A DNA stretch of 12,009 nucleotides from positions 1 through 12,009 of the forward strand of contig UQXG01000063.1 of the NCBI GenBank assembly GCA_900544945.1. Reading direction: 5' to 3'. This DNA comes from an uncultured Eubacteriales bacterium (GTDB taxonomy: Bacteria > Bacillota > Clostridia > Oscillospirales > Oscillospiraceae). The notes below the pieces were generated by a model. It had not been told where the DNA came from. It made no database searches and was given only the letters and a program-made list of their open reading frames with translations. Each line of letters starts with the position of its first letter. Within the stretch, counting starts at the first letter, position 1. Below are positions 6,730-12,009 of the stretch, in pieces. Position numbers and translations under genes: made by a program.

Positions 6730-7461
6730 ATGATTTTGTTTCTTACCAGCAGCCCCTATGTGATTGGTGCCGACCGGGCGCTGCTCAGCAATGACAACGA
6801 ATTCGTTGATCGGATTCGTGCCGTCCTTCCCCCCTACCCCCGGGCGTTGTTTGTTGCCGCCAATCCGGAAGACCGGGGCGGCACCTGCCGGTTCGGGGCG
6901 AACACCGCAGCCGCCTTTTCTGAGGCGGGAATCCCCTTCCAGTCCTATCACATTCTGGACGGTTATAACGCTCAGGATGCGCAGGCTCTGATCGGGCAAA
7001 GCGACCTGATTCTCCTGTCCGGTGGTCATGTGCCTACCCAGAATGCCTTCTTCCGGGAAATCGGCCTGAGAGAGCTGCTGGGGGGCTTTTCCGGGGTGAT
7101 CGTGGGCATCAGTGCCGGGAGCATGAACTGTGCCGAATACGTCTACGCCCAGCCGGAGGAGCCGGGAGAGACCGCACCGGACTATGAACGCTGGCTGCCG
7201 GGTCTTGCCCTGACGGACGTGAACCTCCTGCCCCACTACCAGAAGGTGAAGGACAGCGTCTTAGACGGTCAGCGGCTTTTCGAGGATGTGACCTATCCGG
7301 ACAGCTTCGGAAACGACTTTTTTGCCTTGCCCGACGGAAGCTACTTCTATCAGGATGACGAAGGGCTGCTCCTATGCGGCGAGGGCTATCGCCTTCACGA
7401 CGGCATCTTAGAGCAGCTGACCACCAATGGCCAAGTGTTGGACATGGCGGAATTGGGTTAA
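6730..7461 (+). CDS. Peptidase S51 / dipeptidase E-like protein
   Basis: 243-aa member of the class I glutamine-amidotransferase-like fold, S51 branch (peptidase E, cyanophycinase and relatives). The nucleophile elbow GISAGS (126-131, Ser128) is present, with a GGH segment (98-100) preceding it and His169 (NLLPHY) as the likely catalytic histidine. Substrate is unknown; peptidase E cleaves Asp-X dipeptides, but this protein is only a family relative. There are two candidate starts. The ATG at 6724 overlaps the upstream TGA but lies only 2 nt from AAGGAG (6716-6721). The ATG at 6730 is 8 nt away and gives MILFLTSSPYVIG, so 6730 is preferred. It is the last gene of the hprK operon. Confidence 0.85.
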   Translation: MILFLTSSPYVIGADRALLSNDNEFVDRIRAVLPPYPRALFVAANPEDRGGTCRFGANTAAAFSEAGIPFQSYHILDGYNAQDAQALIGQSDLILLSGGHVPTQNAFFREIGLRELLGGFSGVIVGISAGSMNCAEYVYAQPEEPGETAPDYERWLPGLALTDVNLLPHYQKVKDSVLDGQRLFEDVTYPDSFGNDFFALPDGSYFYQDDEGLLLCGEGYRLHDGILEQLTTNGQVLDMAELG

Positions 7462-7469
7462 AAAACAGA

Positions 7470-7560
7470 TCATTGCGGAAGGCGGCTCATGCTGGCACGC
7501 AATGACAGGCGTAAACTGTAGAATCTTTTGTAGGGGCGGCCATTGGCCGCCCGCCTTTTT
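7470..7560 (+). terminator. Intergenic repeat pair and likely terminator of the hprK operon
   Basis: Two palindromes follow the S51 gene. The first has 8-bp arms TCATTGCG (7470-7477) and CGCAATGA (7498-7505) around a 20-nt GC-rich loop. The second is a tight perfect 8-bp hairpin GGGCGGCC (7534-7541), loop ATT, GGCCGCCC (7545-7552), followed after GCC by TTTTT (7556-7560). The second can act as an intrinsic terminator. Both look like dispersed palindromic repeats, and the first resembles the CATTGCAAGCC segment near 4295. Confidence 0.5.
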
Positions 7561-7606
7561 ATGTGGATTTCCAGTCAAAACCCCCGGCTAAGCCGGGGGC
7601 TTGAAT

Positions 7607-7694
7607 AAGCCCTAGAAGGGCTTTTTACTGGCCTCACCCCTAACCCCGAAAGTTTGCCGACCGCATTCTCGTTTCGGGCCGCCCCTAAAGGGGC
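7607..7694. other. Structured 3' end of the IS200 remnant
   Basis: Three hairpins lie between the TnpA stop and the terminal hairpin. AAGCCC/GGGCTT (7607-7612, 7618-7623) is followed on the plus strand by TTT. CCCGAAA/TTTCGGG (7645-7651, 7672-7678) is the second. GCCCC/GGGGC (7681-7685, 7690-7694) is the third. As transcribed with tnpA (minus strand) this could fold into a compact RNA. Such ends serve transposase recognition in the family; a separate RNA role is only speculation. Confidence 0.4.
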
Positions 7695-7695
7695 T

Positions 7696-7965
7696 TTATT
7701 TATGCCTTCTGGTTTGAGCTACCCGTATTATTTGCGATACACTATACTTCGGCGGAATGCTTAGTAACATATGGATATGATCGGGGCACGCTTCTGCCGC
7801 AATTATTTCGACACCTTTCTGCTGGCATAGCTGTCTTAAGATTTTTCCGATATCCGCCTTAATCTCGTTGTATATCACCATTCTTCTATACTTCGGGGCA
7901 AACACCTCATGGTGTTGACATCTCCATGTCCTATGATCTAAACTATTAATGTCTTTTTCTTTCAC
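7696..7965 (-). pseudogene. tnpA: Truncated IS200-type transposase TnpA
   Basis: HUH single-strand transposase remnant of 89 aa; intact IS200-type TnpA is about 130-155 aa. It starts VKEKDINSLDHRTWRCQHHE and keeps the core FAPKYRR (22-28), KADIGKILRQLC (36-47), the metal-binding PDHIHMLLS (61-69, His63 and His65) and PPKYSVSQ (71-78). After that it runs into RVAQTRRHK and stops. The segment with the catalytic tyrosine is absent, so the protein cannot cleave DNA. The GTG start at 7965 has GAGGAGGT about 7 nt upstream. The frame extending to 8010 would begin inside the leader hairpin. Most likely an internal deletion joined the middle of the gene to its 3' end out of frame: one frame over, the tail reads GSSNQKA and stops at 7700-7702. 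Confidence 0.85.
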
Positions 7966-7974
7966 GAGAGAGAC

Positions 7975-8035
7975 CTCCTCATTATTGTAGTTGTGTGGTC
8001 GGCAAACCACTTCTACTATAATGAGGAGTTTTTTT
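7975..8035. promoter_or_regulatory. Leader hairpin hiding the tnpA RBS; terminator on the opposite strand
   Basis: Arms 7975-7990 and 8013-8028 pair at 15 of 16 positions, with an inner GTGG/CCAC stem (7995-7998, 8007-8010). On the minus strand the GAGGAG part of the tnpA Shine-Dalgarno lies inside the stem, paired with CTCCTC, so translation would be blocked in the folded mRNA. On the plus strand the same hairpin is followed by seven T (8029-8035) and should act as an intrinsic terminator. Translation repression by a leader hairpin is known for IS200 of Salmonella; applying it here is inference. Confidence 0.65.
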
Positions 8036-8112
8036 CTTGTCTACTTCTCTCCTCGCTAGAAGCTATTTTTTTGCCCCCGGCAAAGCCGGGGGTTAACTTT
8101 GGCAACCAAAAT

Positions 8113-8152
8113 AAAGTGCCATACGTACTGTACGGTACGTACAGCACTTTTT
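8113..8152. terminator. Bidirectional terminator after the helicase gene
   Basis: Outer stem AAAGTGC/GCACTTT (8113-8119, 8144-8150) and inner stem TACGTAC/GTACGTA (8122-8128, 8135-8141) are separated by a CA/CA internal loop. T-rich tails flank both sides (TTTTT on plus; TTTATTTT on minus). It lies just past the minus-strand helicase stop and marks the end of the accessory replication operon. Confidence 0.7.
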
Positions 8153-8160
8153 CACTTCGC

Positions 8161-8397
8161 TCACCATTTCAGAAAAGAGGACTTCGCCAACACCTCGATG
8201 CCCACAAATCCACGCACACGCTTTCCACCGGCGTAAATGTTGTTTGTAGCTTCCACGTTGTAAAGGCGTTCATTCTGTGCAAGCTCAGAGCTGAGCCTGT
8301 TTGCTGACATCGGTTTTCGCACATTGTCCTCGCACCACAGCTTGTATGCTTCATAGAGTGCCTTGGAGCTTGCTTCGCTGTCAGCCTTGAAGCGGAT
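8161..8397 (-). pseudogene. Displaced C-terminal domain of the P4/D5-type helicase
   Basis: Read in the frame that starts with ATC at 8397, the minus strand encodes IRFKADSEASSKALYEAYKL, then WCEDNVRKPMSANRLSSELA, ERLYNVEATNNIYAGGKRVR and GFVGIEVLAKSSFLKW, ending at TGA 8163-8161. This is the C-terminal winged-helix-like segment expected after the SF3 helicase core in phage/plasmid primases (LYEAYKLWCE...RLSSEL pattern). It is out of frame with the upstream part, which instead runs into a cysteine- and tryptophan-rich nonsense tail. In the related P4 alpha protein the C-terminal domain binds origin repeats. Confidence 0.75.
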
Positions 8398-9470
8398 GAT
8401 TGCAGGAACTCAATGACATTGTTGCTGCTGCGCTTGACCGTTTCCACATTCTCAACGGCTTGTCCGCTGATGGTAAACTGATAATTATTGGAGAGCAGCC
8501 GATGCAGTCCCTCCAAGCACCACAGGAAGATGCCCTCCATCTCGGACATGTGCTTTTCCACGAGGAAAGGATCGTCGGTACGGTCAATAGGTCTGTCCTT
8601 GGTGGTCAGCACGATCTGACGGCGAAAGAAACCGTCCGACTGGTCGTGGAGTGCTGTCAGCGCACCGTTGCCGAAGCATAAGAAACGGACATACAGTTGA
8701 CTTTGATAGCTCTGTACGCCCTTGCGCTCCAAATCCATTTTGCACTCCGCTGTGACAATGGACTTGATATAGTTGGTTTTGGGTAGTGCGCTCATATCCA
8801 TATCATCGTCCACCATCAGCAGCTTGTTTTCCAGATCGGCTCGGCTGAAGCGGTTATTTTCGATTTTCTGGATGCTGGTGGTATTCATGCTGTCCCCAAG
8901 GATGGAACGCATCACAAGACCGATGCGGCTTTTACCCTCGCCGCCTTTGCCGATAAGCATGAGCATCTTCTGTCCCTTGATGGACGGGATAAGGCAGTAC
9001 CCCAGATATTCCTGCAAGGTGGGTATATCCTCCGGCACAAGCAGATCGGACAAAAAATGCAGCCATCTCTGCGGTTGCGGTGCGGTGGGGTTGTATTTGA
9101 CCCTCATACGGTTGTTGCAGTAGGTCTTGTCCTCGCTAAATGTGCCATCAAGGAAATATGTGCCGTTCGCTACATGAATACGGTCTGTTTCAATGGGTAG
9201 TGGCTCAGAATACGCCATGAGCTTGACAGCTTCAAAAAGGCTTTTTACCTTCTTTGCAATGCCGATGCTCTGGCAACTCATGACTTCATCCAAAATCATC
9301 TGCTGTATTTTGCCCTCGTCCTCAATCATGCCGTCCACGGTGAACAGCCGCCCACGGACGCATTTCATCGGGTGCTGATGCAGAAACGAGGCGCAGAAAG
9401 CAACCTCGTCAATTACCTTGCCGTCATACCAAGAGGGCTGTTCCATGCCGTCAAAGTTCTTGTTCTCCAT
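8169..9470 (-). CDS. P4/D5-family SF3 helicase (phage/plasmid primase-helicase), frameshifted
   Basis: 433-aa open frame related to the helicase half of P4 alpha and poxvirus D5-type replication proteins, which unwind origins of phages, plasmids and integrated elements. A D5-N-like region (about 60-160) precedes the SF3 ATPase with Walker A GKGGEGKS (174-181), Walker B LLMVDDDMD (217-225), a motif C/sensor-like RFLCFGNGALTAL (262-274, Asn268) and an arginine-finger-like FFRRQ (281-285). No polymerase/primase domain is present. The ATG at 9470 has AGGAGG 9 nt upstream and overlaps the preceding CHC2 gene by 20 bp, so the two are co-translated. After about Gln357 the frame is wrong: the native C-terminus continues in another frame from 8397 to 8161. 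A lost single base, or 3n+1 bases, near 8398 explains this. The ATPase core is intact. Confidence 0.85.
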   Translation of the reverse strand: MENKNFDGMEQPSWYDGKVIDEVAFCASFLHQHPMKCVRGRLFTVDGMIEDEGKIQQMILDEVMSCQSIGIAKKVKSLFEAVKLMAYSEPLPIETDRIHVANGTYFLDGTFSEDKTYCNNRMRVKYNPTAPQPQRWLHFLSDLLVPEDIPTLQEYLGYCLIPSIKGQKMLMLIGKGGEGKSRIGLVMRSILGDSMNTTSIQKIENNRFSRADLENKLLMVDDDMDMSALPKTNYIKSIVTAECKMDLERKGVQSYQSQLYVRFLCFGNGALTALHDQSDGFFRRQIVLTTKDRPIDRTDDPFLVEKHMSEMEGIFLWCLEGLHRLLSNNYQFTISGQAVENVETVKRSSNNVIEFLQSSASRLTAKQAPRHSMKHTSCGARTMCENRCQQTGSALSLHRMNAFTTWKLQTTFTPVESVCVDLWASRCWRSPLF

Positions 9471-10071
9471 TATCGACTTCCTCCTTCCTGTGTTTTTTCA
9501 AGTGCTCTTGCAGCTTTTTCAGCTTGCCATCGGTCATTAGCATTTCAATGACCTCATTACGCTCGTAAGAATCGCCGCCGATGAGGGTATCCAGATAATA
9601 CTCCGCAGGATCCAGCCAATGGCAGGCTTCCACAAACCGGTCATCCGGTTTGTCCTCCGGCGTTTTCGGTGCGTACAGCACCATCCACTCCTGAAGCATC
9701 CTGGAATACTCCAAGAGTGCAGAAAAGCACAGCTTCTCATTTTCTCTGAGTCGCTGTGCTTCGCTTTTCCTATTCTGTTTTTCCTGCATTGCCTTGGTGG
9801 GCGGCTTGTCCTGCGTGATGCCGAAGTCGTATGCCAGCTTTTGTGCCGCTTCATACAATTTCAGATCAAATAGCTTTGCCGTGAAGTCGATCACATCCCC
9901 ATGCTCGCCGCAAGCGTAACAATGGTAGTGGTCATCGTCCACAAACAGCCTCGGATGGCGGTCATTGTGGAACGGACAGAGTGCTTTCCCGTGACGGTTA
10001 ACCTCCACGCCATACATCGCCGCCGCTTCTCTTGTGTTGATACTTGTCTTTACTGCCTCGAATACATTCAT
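9451..10071 (-). CDS. CHC2 zinc-finger protein (split primase N-terminus)
   Basis: 206 aa. The N-terminus carries the CHC2 zinc finger of DnaG-type primases: Cys32 (LCPFH), His35, Cys51 and Cys54 (HCYACGEHGDVIDF), followed by a helical region rich in charged residues (about 65-206). No TOPRIM or archaeo-eukaryotic primase domain follows, so it is only the DNA-sensing part of a primase. Role inferred: template recognition or loading for the SF3 helicase encoded next, with which it overlaps by 20 bp. ATG at 10071 has GGAGGAA (10076-10082 on plus) just upstream. This CHC2-helicase pair is typical of mobile-element replication modules in Firmicutes. Confidence 0.85.
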   Translation of the reverse strand: MNVFEAVKTSINTREAAAMYGVEVNRHGKALCPFHNDRHPRLFVDDDHYHCYACGEHGDVIDFTAKLFDLKLYEAAQKLAYDFGITQDKPPTKAMQEKQNRKSEAQRLRENEKLCFSALLEYSRMLQEWMVLYAPKTPEDKPDDRFVEACHWLDPAEYYLDTLIGGDSYERNEVIEMLMTDGKLKKLQEHLKKHRKEEVDNGEQEL

Positions 10072-10158
10072 TCAGTTCCTCCATAATTCTTAGTGATAGG
10101 GACGATTTTTCATCCCCTCGTGTATATTATGAGAAATTCTGAAAAAAGGCGCTGATGG

Positions 10159-10213
10159 CATGACAAGCTCATTTCAAAAAACATGACAACATAAAATCAC
10201 ATTCGCATGACAA
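10159..10213. repeat. Iteron-like CATGACAA direct repeats
   Basis: CATGACAA occurs at 10159-10166, 10182-10189 and 10206-10213, start-to-start 23 and 24 bp, so all three lie on about the same face of the helix. A fourth copy at 10407-10414 overlaps a possible start codon of the plus-strand gene. Together with the AT-rich surroundings and the adjacent CHC2/SF3 genes, this resembles iterons bound by a replication initiator. On the minus strand the same repeat reads TTGTCATG. Confidence 0.55.
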
Positions 10214-10245
10214 GTGAAAGTTCCCATTTGGGGGATTTTCACTTG
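10211..10245. repeat. 35-bp stem-loop overlapping the third iteron
   Basis: Perfect 9-bp arms CAAGTGAAA (10211-10219) and TTTCACTTG (10237-10245) with an inner TCCC/GGGA stem. The left arm shares its first bases with the third CATGACAA copy. No T-tract follows, so it is not a standard terminator; a single-strand initiation or protein-binding structure at an origin is possible. Confidence 0.5.
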
Positions 10246-10261
10246 CGGTTACAGCGCACCG

Positions 10262-10298
10262 AAAAAGAATATTGGTAGCGGCTACCAATACTCTTTTT
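10262..10298. promoter_or_regulatory. Palindrome copy 1 (GGTAGC-G-GCTACC)
   Basis: Perfect 10-bp arms TATTGGTAGC (10270-10279) and GCTACCAATA (10281-10290) around a single G. Beyond one mismatch the pairing continues with AAAAAGA/TCTTTTT (10262-10268, 10292-10298). The extended form could also work as a bidirectional terminator. Shared core with copies 2 and 3 argues for a protein-binding operator. Confidence 0.6.
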
Positions 10299-10324
10299 TG
10301 AGATGTATTTTTTGATGCTTTGAA

Positions 10325-10353
10325 ATATTTTCGGTAGCCGCTACCAAAAATAT
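10325..10353. promoter_or_regulatory. Palindrome copy 2 (GGTAGC-C-GCTACC)
   Basis: 14-bp arms ATATTTTCGGTAGC (10325-10338) and GCTACCAAAAATAT (10340-10353) with one mismatch, single C at the centre. It lies just upstream of the -35 region of the plus-strand promoter, about -71 to -43, a position suited to activation or to loop-mediated repression. Confidence 0.6.
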
Positions 10354-10361
10354 CTGCTGCG

Positions 10362-10389
10362 TTCTTTAGTCACATTTGTACGGTATAAT
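10362..10389 (+). promoter_or_regulatory. Candidate promoter of the AT-hook gene operon
   Basis: A perfect TATAAT (10384-10389) is visible. The best -35 is weak (TTCTTT at 10362-10367, 16-bp spacer), which fits a promoter that needs or responds to a bound regulator. Transcription would start near 10396. Confidence 0.5.
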
Positions 10390-10428
10390 ATTTTAAAAAC
10401 AGAAAACATGACAAGAAGGGCAAGACGA

Positions 10429-10890
10429 ATGGAACAGGAAAAGCGTGGACGTGGCAGACCGAAGATCGACACAAGTATTACCGAATATGGCGCACCCAGC
10501 CGCAGACAGGCAATCAACGCCATGTATATGTTTGAGGGAGTACATTTATTATCGGTAGCCGCTACCGATATTCCAGATAGTGACCTACTTTGGCACTCGG
10601 ACGATGCAACGCAGACAGCCAAAAGCAAAAACGGCATCCTGGAACAGCTTGGACGAATGTTGGTTCAAGACCATCACAGCGAGGATGATTGCGTATATAT
10701 CGCCAACCTTGCAATTGCAGCCTTGAAGAACGGTAAGGCCTCCAGAGAGATAGAGAAAGCAATTCGCAATGTGCGTACCGCAAACAAGAAGTCTGCCGCT
10801 GACCCCGACAACGACTGGCTGTATAAACAGGCAAAGGAAGCTGCAAATGTGCTTTATTGGATGGGAGGTGCTTTCCATGAGCATCCTTAA
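10429..10890 (+). CDS. AT-hook-containing protein of unknown function
   Basis: 153 aa, not recognised beyond its N-terminal motif. It opens MEQEKRGRGRPKID, and KRGRGRPK fits an AT-hook (minor-groove binding to AT-rich DNA). The rest is soluble and mostly helical, with a Lys/Arg-rich segment (KNGKASREIEKAIRNVRTANKK). A regulator or DNA-organising protein of the element is inferred. The ATG at 10429 has AAGAAGGG 8 nt upstream; an ATG at 10408 would leave only a 12-nt leader and no RBS, and would add MTRRARR. The stop overlaps the next gene by 14 bp. Palindrome copy 3 lies in codons 41-48. Confidence 0.75.
   Translation: MEQEKRGRGRPKIDTSITEYGAPSRRQAINAMYMFEGVHLLSVAATDIPDSDLLWHSDDATQTAKSKNGILEQLGRMLVQDHHSEDDCVYIANLAIAALKNGKASREIEKAIRNVRTANKKSAADPDNDWLYKQAKEAANVLYWMGGAFHEHP
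10550..10570. promoter_or_regulatory. Palindrome copy 3 inside the AT-hook gene
   Basis: Perfect 10-bp arms TATCGGTAGC (10550-10559) and GCTACCGATA (10561-10570), single C at the centre, within codons for LLSVAATDI. Its centre is 221 bp from that of copy 2, close to 21 helical turns. Confidence 0.6.
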
Positions 10891-11986
10891 TCAAAATCTG
10901 CTGACATTGGATTTTTGGAAAGACGAAGTGACCTATGCAGGACACACCCTGCCCACGGGCAGTATCGGCTGTGCTGCTATGAATATTTCTGATGAACAGA
11001 TCGGACAACTCATGCAGCTTGCCATTCCTCTGGCAGCGGTTGTGGAACTGATAAAGGATGGAACGCCTACCGCAGAACATTTCACGGTTGCCAAGGAGAG
11101 TGTATTGCAAATTACGCAGATGATGCGTACCACCTATCCGTTTTCGCTGTTTGACTTTCCCGCCGACGGGCATGACATTCAGCAGATCTTCTCACGGGAA
11201 TATACAGACAATGCAATTGCCTACATAAATGCAGCACAGGAGATCAGCATAACTGCCGCCCTTGATGAACAGTACAAAAAGGGCGTAGGTATTGTAAAGC
11301 TGATAAGCGAGTTGGCGCAACTCGGCGGTACTCTGATGATTTTCAAACAAGGTATGATTGAATTTGCCCACAAGCTCCATGACAGCAAGCGAACGCCGGA
11401 GGGATATGCGGAAACCTTTGCAAAGCACTTCTCTGATACGCCCACCCTGTCCTTGGATAATCCGATGTGGATGCAGCTGACCAACACCACGATGCAGTAT
11501 GTATCCGCTGTCATGCCGGAGAAAGGAATACCGCAGCTTGTGAAGCGTATGCACTACGTTTCCTTTGTGGGTATGTTCCGTTCTGACTTATTCGAGGGAT
11601 TATGCGTCGGTCATGCACCGAGGAAATGCCCCATTTGTGGCAGATGGTTTCTCGTCACCGATGCAAAGCAGACCAAATACTGCGGAGGACTTGCGCCGGG
11701 GGACAAGCTCGGACGCACCTGCCGTCAGATCGGCAATCTCAAAGGCAGACAGCAGCGAGAACTTGCAGGCGATCACCCCATCAAGGCAATCTACACACGC
11801 CGCATGAACACGATTACGCAGTATCTCCACCGTGGCACTCTGGACGAACAGACCGCCGCCGTGATGAAGCATTTGGCAAAAGACAAATTAGAACGTGCGA
11901 TCTTCGACCACGAGTATGCTAACGGCAGCTATGAAGCGGAGATGTCGCAGAATGCTTTGCTGAATGAAGCAAAGATAAGAGGATAA
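10877..11986 (+). CDS. Four-cysteine protein resembling DUF6076
   Basis: 369-aa soluble protein of unknown function. The N-terminal two thirds are helical without catalytic motifs I recognise. Near the C-terminus is a probable zinc-binding site: Cys251 and Cys254 (RKCPICGRWFLV), Cys269 (TKYC) and Cys282 (RTCRQ), followed by a basic region (NLKGRQQREL). The layout resembles DUF6076-type proteins, common on Firmicute mobile elements, and recalls treble-clef or CGNR-like fingers; this match is from memory. The ATG at 10877 has GGAGGT 7 nt upstream (10864-10869) and overlaps the AT-hook gene by 14 bp. The frame extending upstream to 10769 is only overlap with that gene. Confidence 0.75.
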   Translation: MSILNQNLLTLDFWKDEVTYAGHTLPTGSIGCAAMNISDEQIGQLMQLAIPLAAVVELIKDGTPTAEHFTVAKESVLQITQMMRTTYPFSLFDFPADGHDIQQIFSREYTDNAIAYINAAQEISITAALDEQYKKGVGIVKLISELAQLGGTLMIFKQGMIEFAHKLHDSKRTPEGYAETFAKHFSDTPTLSLDNPMWMQLTNTTMQYVSAVMPEKGIPQLVKRMHYVSFVGMFRSDLFEGLCVGHAPRKCPICGRWFLVTDAKQTKYCGGLAPGDKLGRTCRQIGNLKGRQQRELAGDHPIKAIYTRRMNTITQYLHRGTLDEQTAAVMKHLAKDKLERAIFDHEYANGSYEAEMSQNALLNEAKIRG

Positions 11987-11998
11987 AGCAACAAGATT

Positions 11999-12004
11999 GG
12001 AGGT
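11999..12004 (+). promoter_or_regulatory. Ribosome binding site of the next gene
   Basis: GGAGGT only 12 bp after the stop of the four-cysteine gene predicts another plus-strand gene starting just beyond the window, so the operon continues. Confidence 0.6.
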
Positions 12005-12009
12005 ATATT

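Larger units (their letters stand above)
7581..8092 (-). mobile_element. IS200-type insertion sequence with internal deletion
   Basis: Both limits carry the same kind of subterminal hairpin expected for IS200/IS605 ends. CCCCCGGC/GCCGGGGG has loop TAA at the right end (7581-7599) and loop AAA at the left end (8074-8092). Between them lie a minus-strand TnpA remnant with its leader hairpin and a 3' region of nested hairpins. The stated limits are the hairpins; the true cleavage sites are probably up to a few tens of bases further out and cannot be placed without an empty site. About 510 bp against roughly 700 bp for a full tnpA-only element fits the missing transposase half. No tnpB is present. 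Confidence 0.75.

Noticed and set aside
7570..8100. CRISPR array suggested by repeated GC-rich hairpins
   Set aside because: The two CCCCCGGC hairpins are 475 bp apart, flank a transposase remnant and have no spacer periodicity; they are IS ends.
7993..8307. 104-aa plus-strand open frame over the IS left end and helicase 3' end
   Set aside because: It begins in the leader hairpin, crosses a terminator and is antisense to the helicase C-terminus; no domain is visible.
10182..10213. TTGTCA (minus strand) inside the CATGACAA repeats as -35 boxes for the CHC2 gene
   Set aside because: No acceptable -10 lies 16-18 bp downstream of these copies; the even 23/24-bp spacing fits protein-binding repeats better. 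The CHC2 promoter itself could not be assigned.
10341..10637. 98-aa minus-strand open frame over the AT-hook gene start
   Set aside because: It is antisense to a gene with a good RBS and promoter and crosses the operator-like palindromes; no resemblance to known proteins.

Overview
The window reads as a chromosomal segment of a gut-type Firmicute, most likely of the Oscillospirales. This rests on GC-rich low-GC-phylum gene content (HPr kinase, YitT, PlsY), Shine-Dalgarno sites of the AGGAGG type, and short intergenic palindromes of a style common in that group. The taxonomic call is inference. The first ~7.5 kb is housekeeping backbone; from about 7.58 kb to the end the content is accessory and visibly less GC-rich.

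Backbone, left to right. A tight plus-strand cluster holds der (ribosome-assembly GTPase), plsY and gpsA (the supply of sn-glycerol-3-phosphate and its first acylation for phospholipid synthesis) and a YitT/DUF2179 membrane protein; spacings are 1 bp or ATGA overlaps. The yitT stop codon lies inside an 84-bp element that folds as a four-way junction of exactly abutting stems. Further hairpins and a terminator follow, then rpmB (L28) on the minus strand with its own terminator. rpmB and hprK diverge from a compact region with two well-formed promoters sharing phased T-tracts. hprK, an RluA-family pseudouridine synthase and an S51 peptidase-like gene form a second tightly packed plus-strand operon.

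Accessory part. Intergenic palindromic repeats (7.47-7.56 kb) are followed by an IS200-type insertion sequence (about 7.58-8.09 kb) bounded by matching 8-bp-stem hairpins. Its transposase keeps the HUH half but has lost the tyrosine half. Next comes a minus-strand replication pair: a CHC2 zinc-finger protein and a P4/D5-type SF3 helicase, the latter frameshifted near its C-terminus. A 357-bp divergent control region (10072-10428) separates them from two plus-strand genes, an AT-hook-bearing protein of unknown function and a four-cysteine protein resembling DUF6076. An RBS at the window end shows that the plus-strand operon continues.

The most interesting part is the divergent region: three CATGACAA repeats spaced 23 and 24 bp, a hairpin overlapping the third, and three copies of an odd-centred palindrome (GGTAGC-N-GCTACC), one of them inside the downstream gene. 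I read this as a candidate origin plus operator set of an integrated mobile element. No integrase, relaxase, tRNA, rRNA or CRISPR array is visible in the window.
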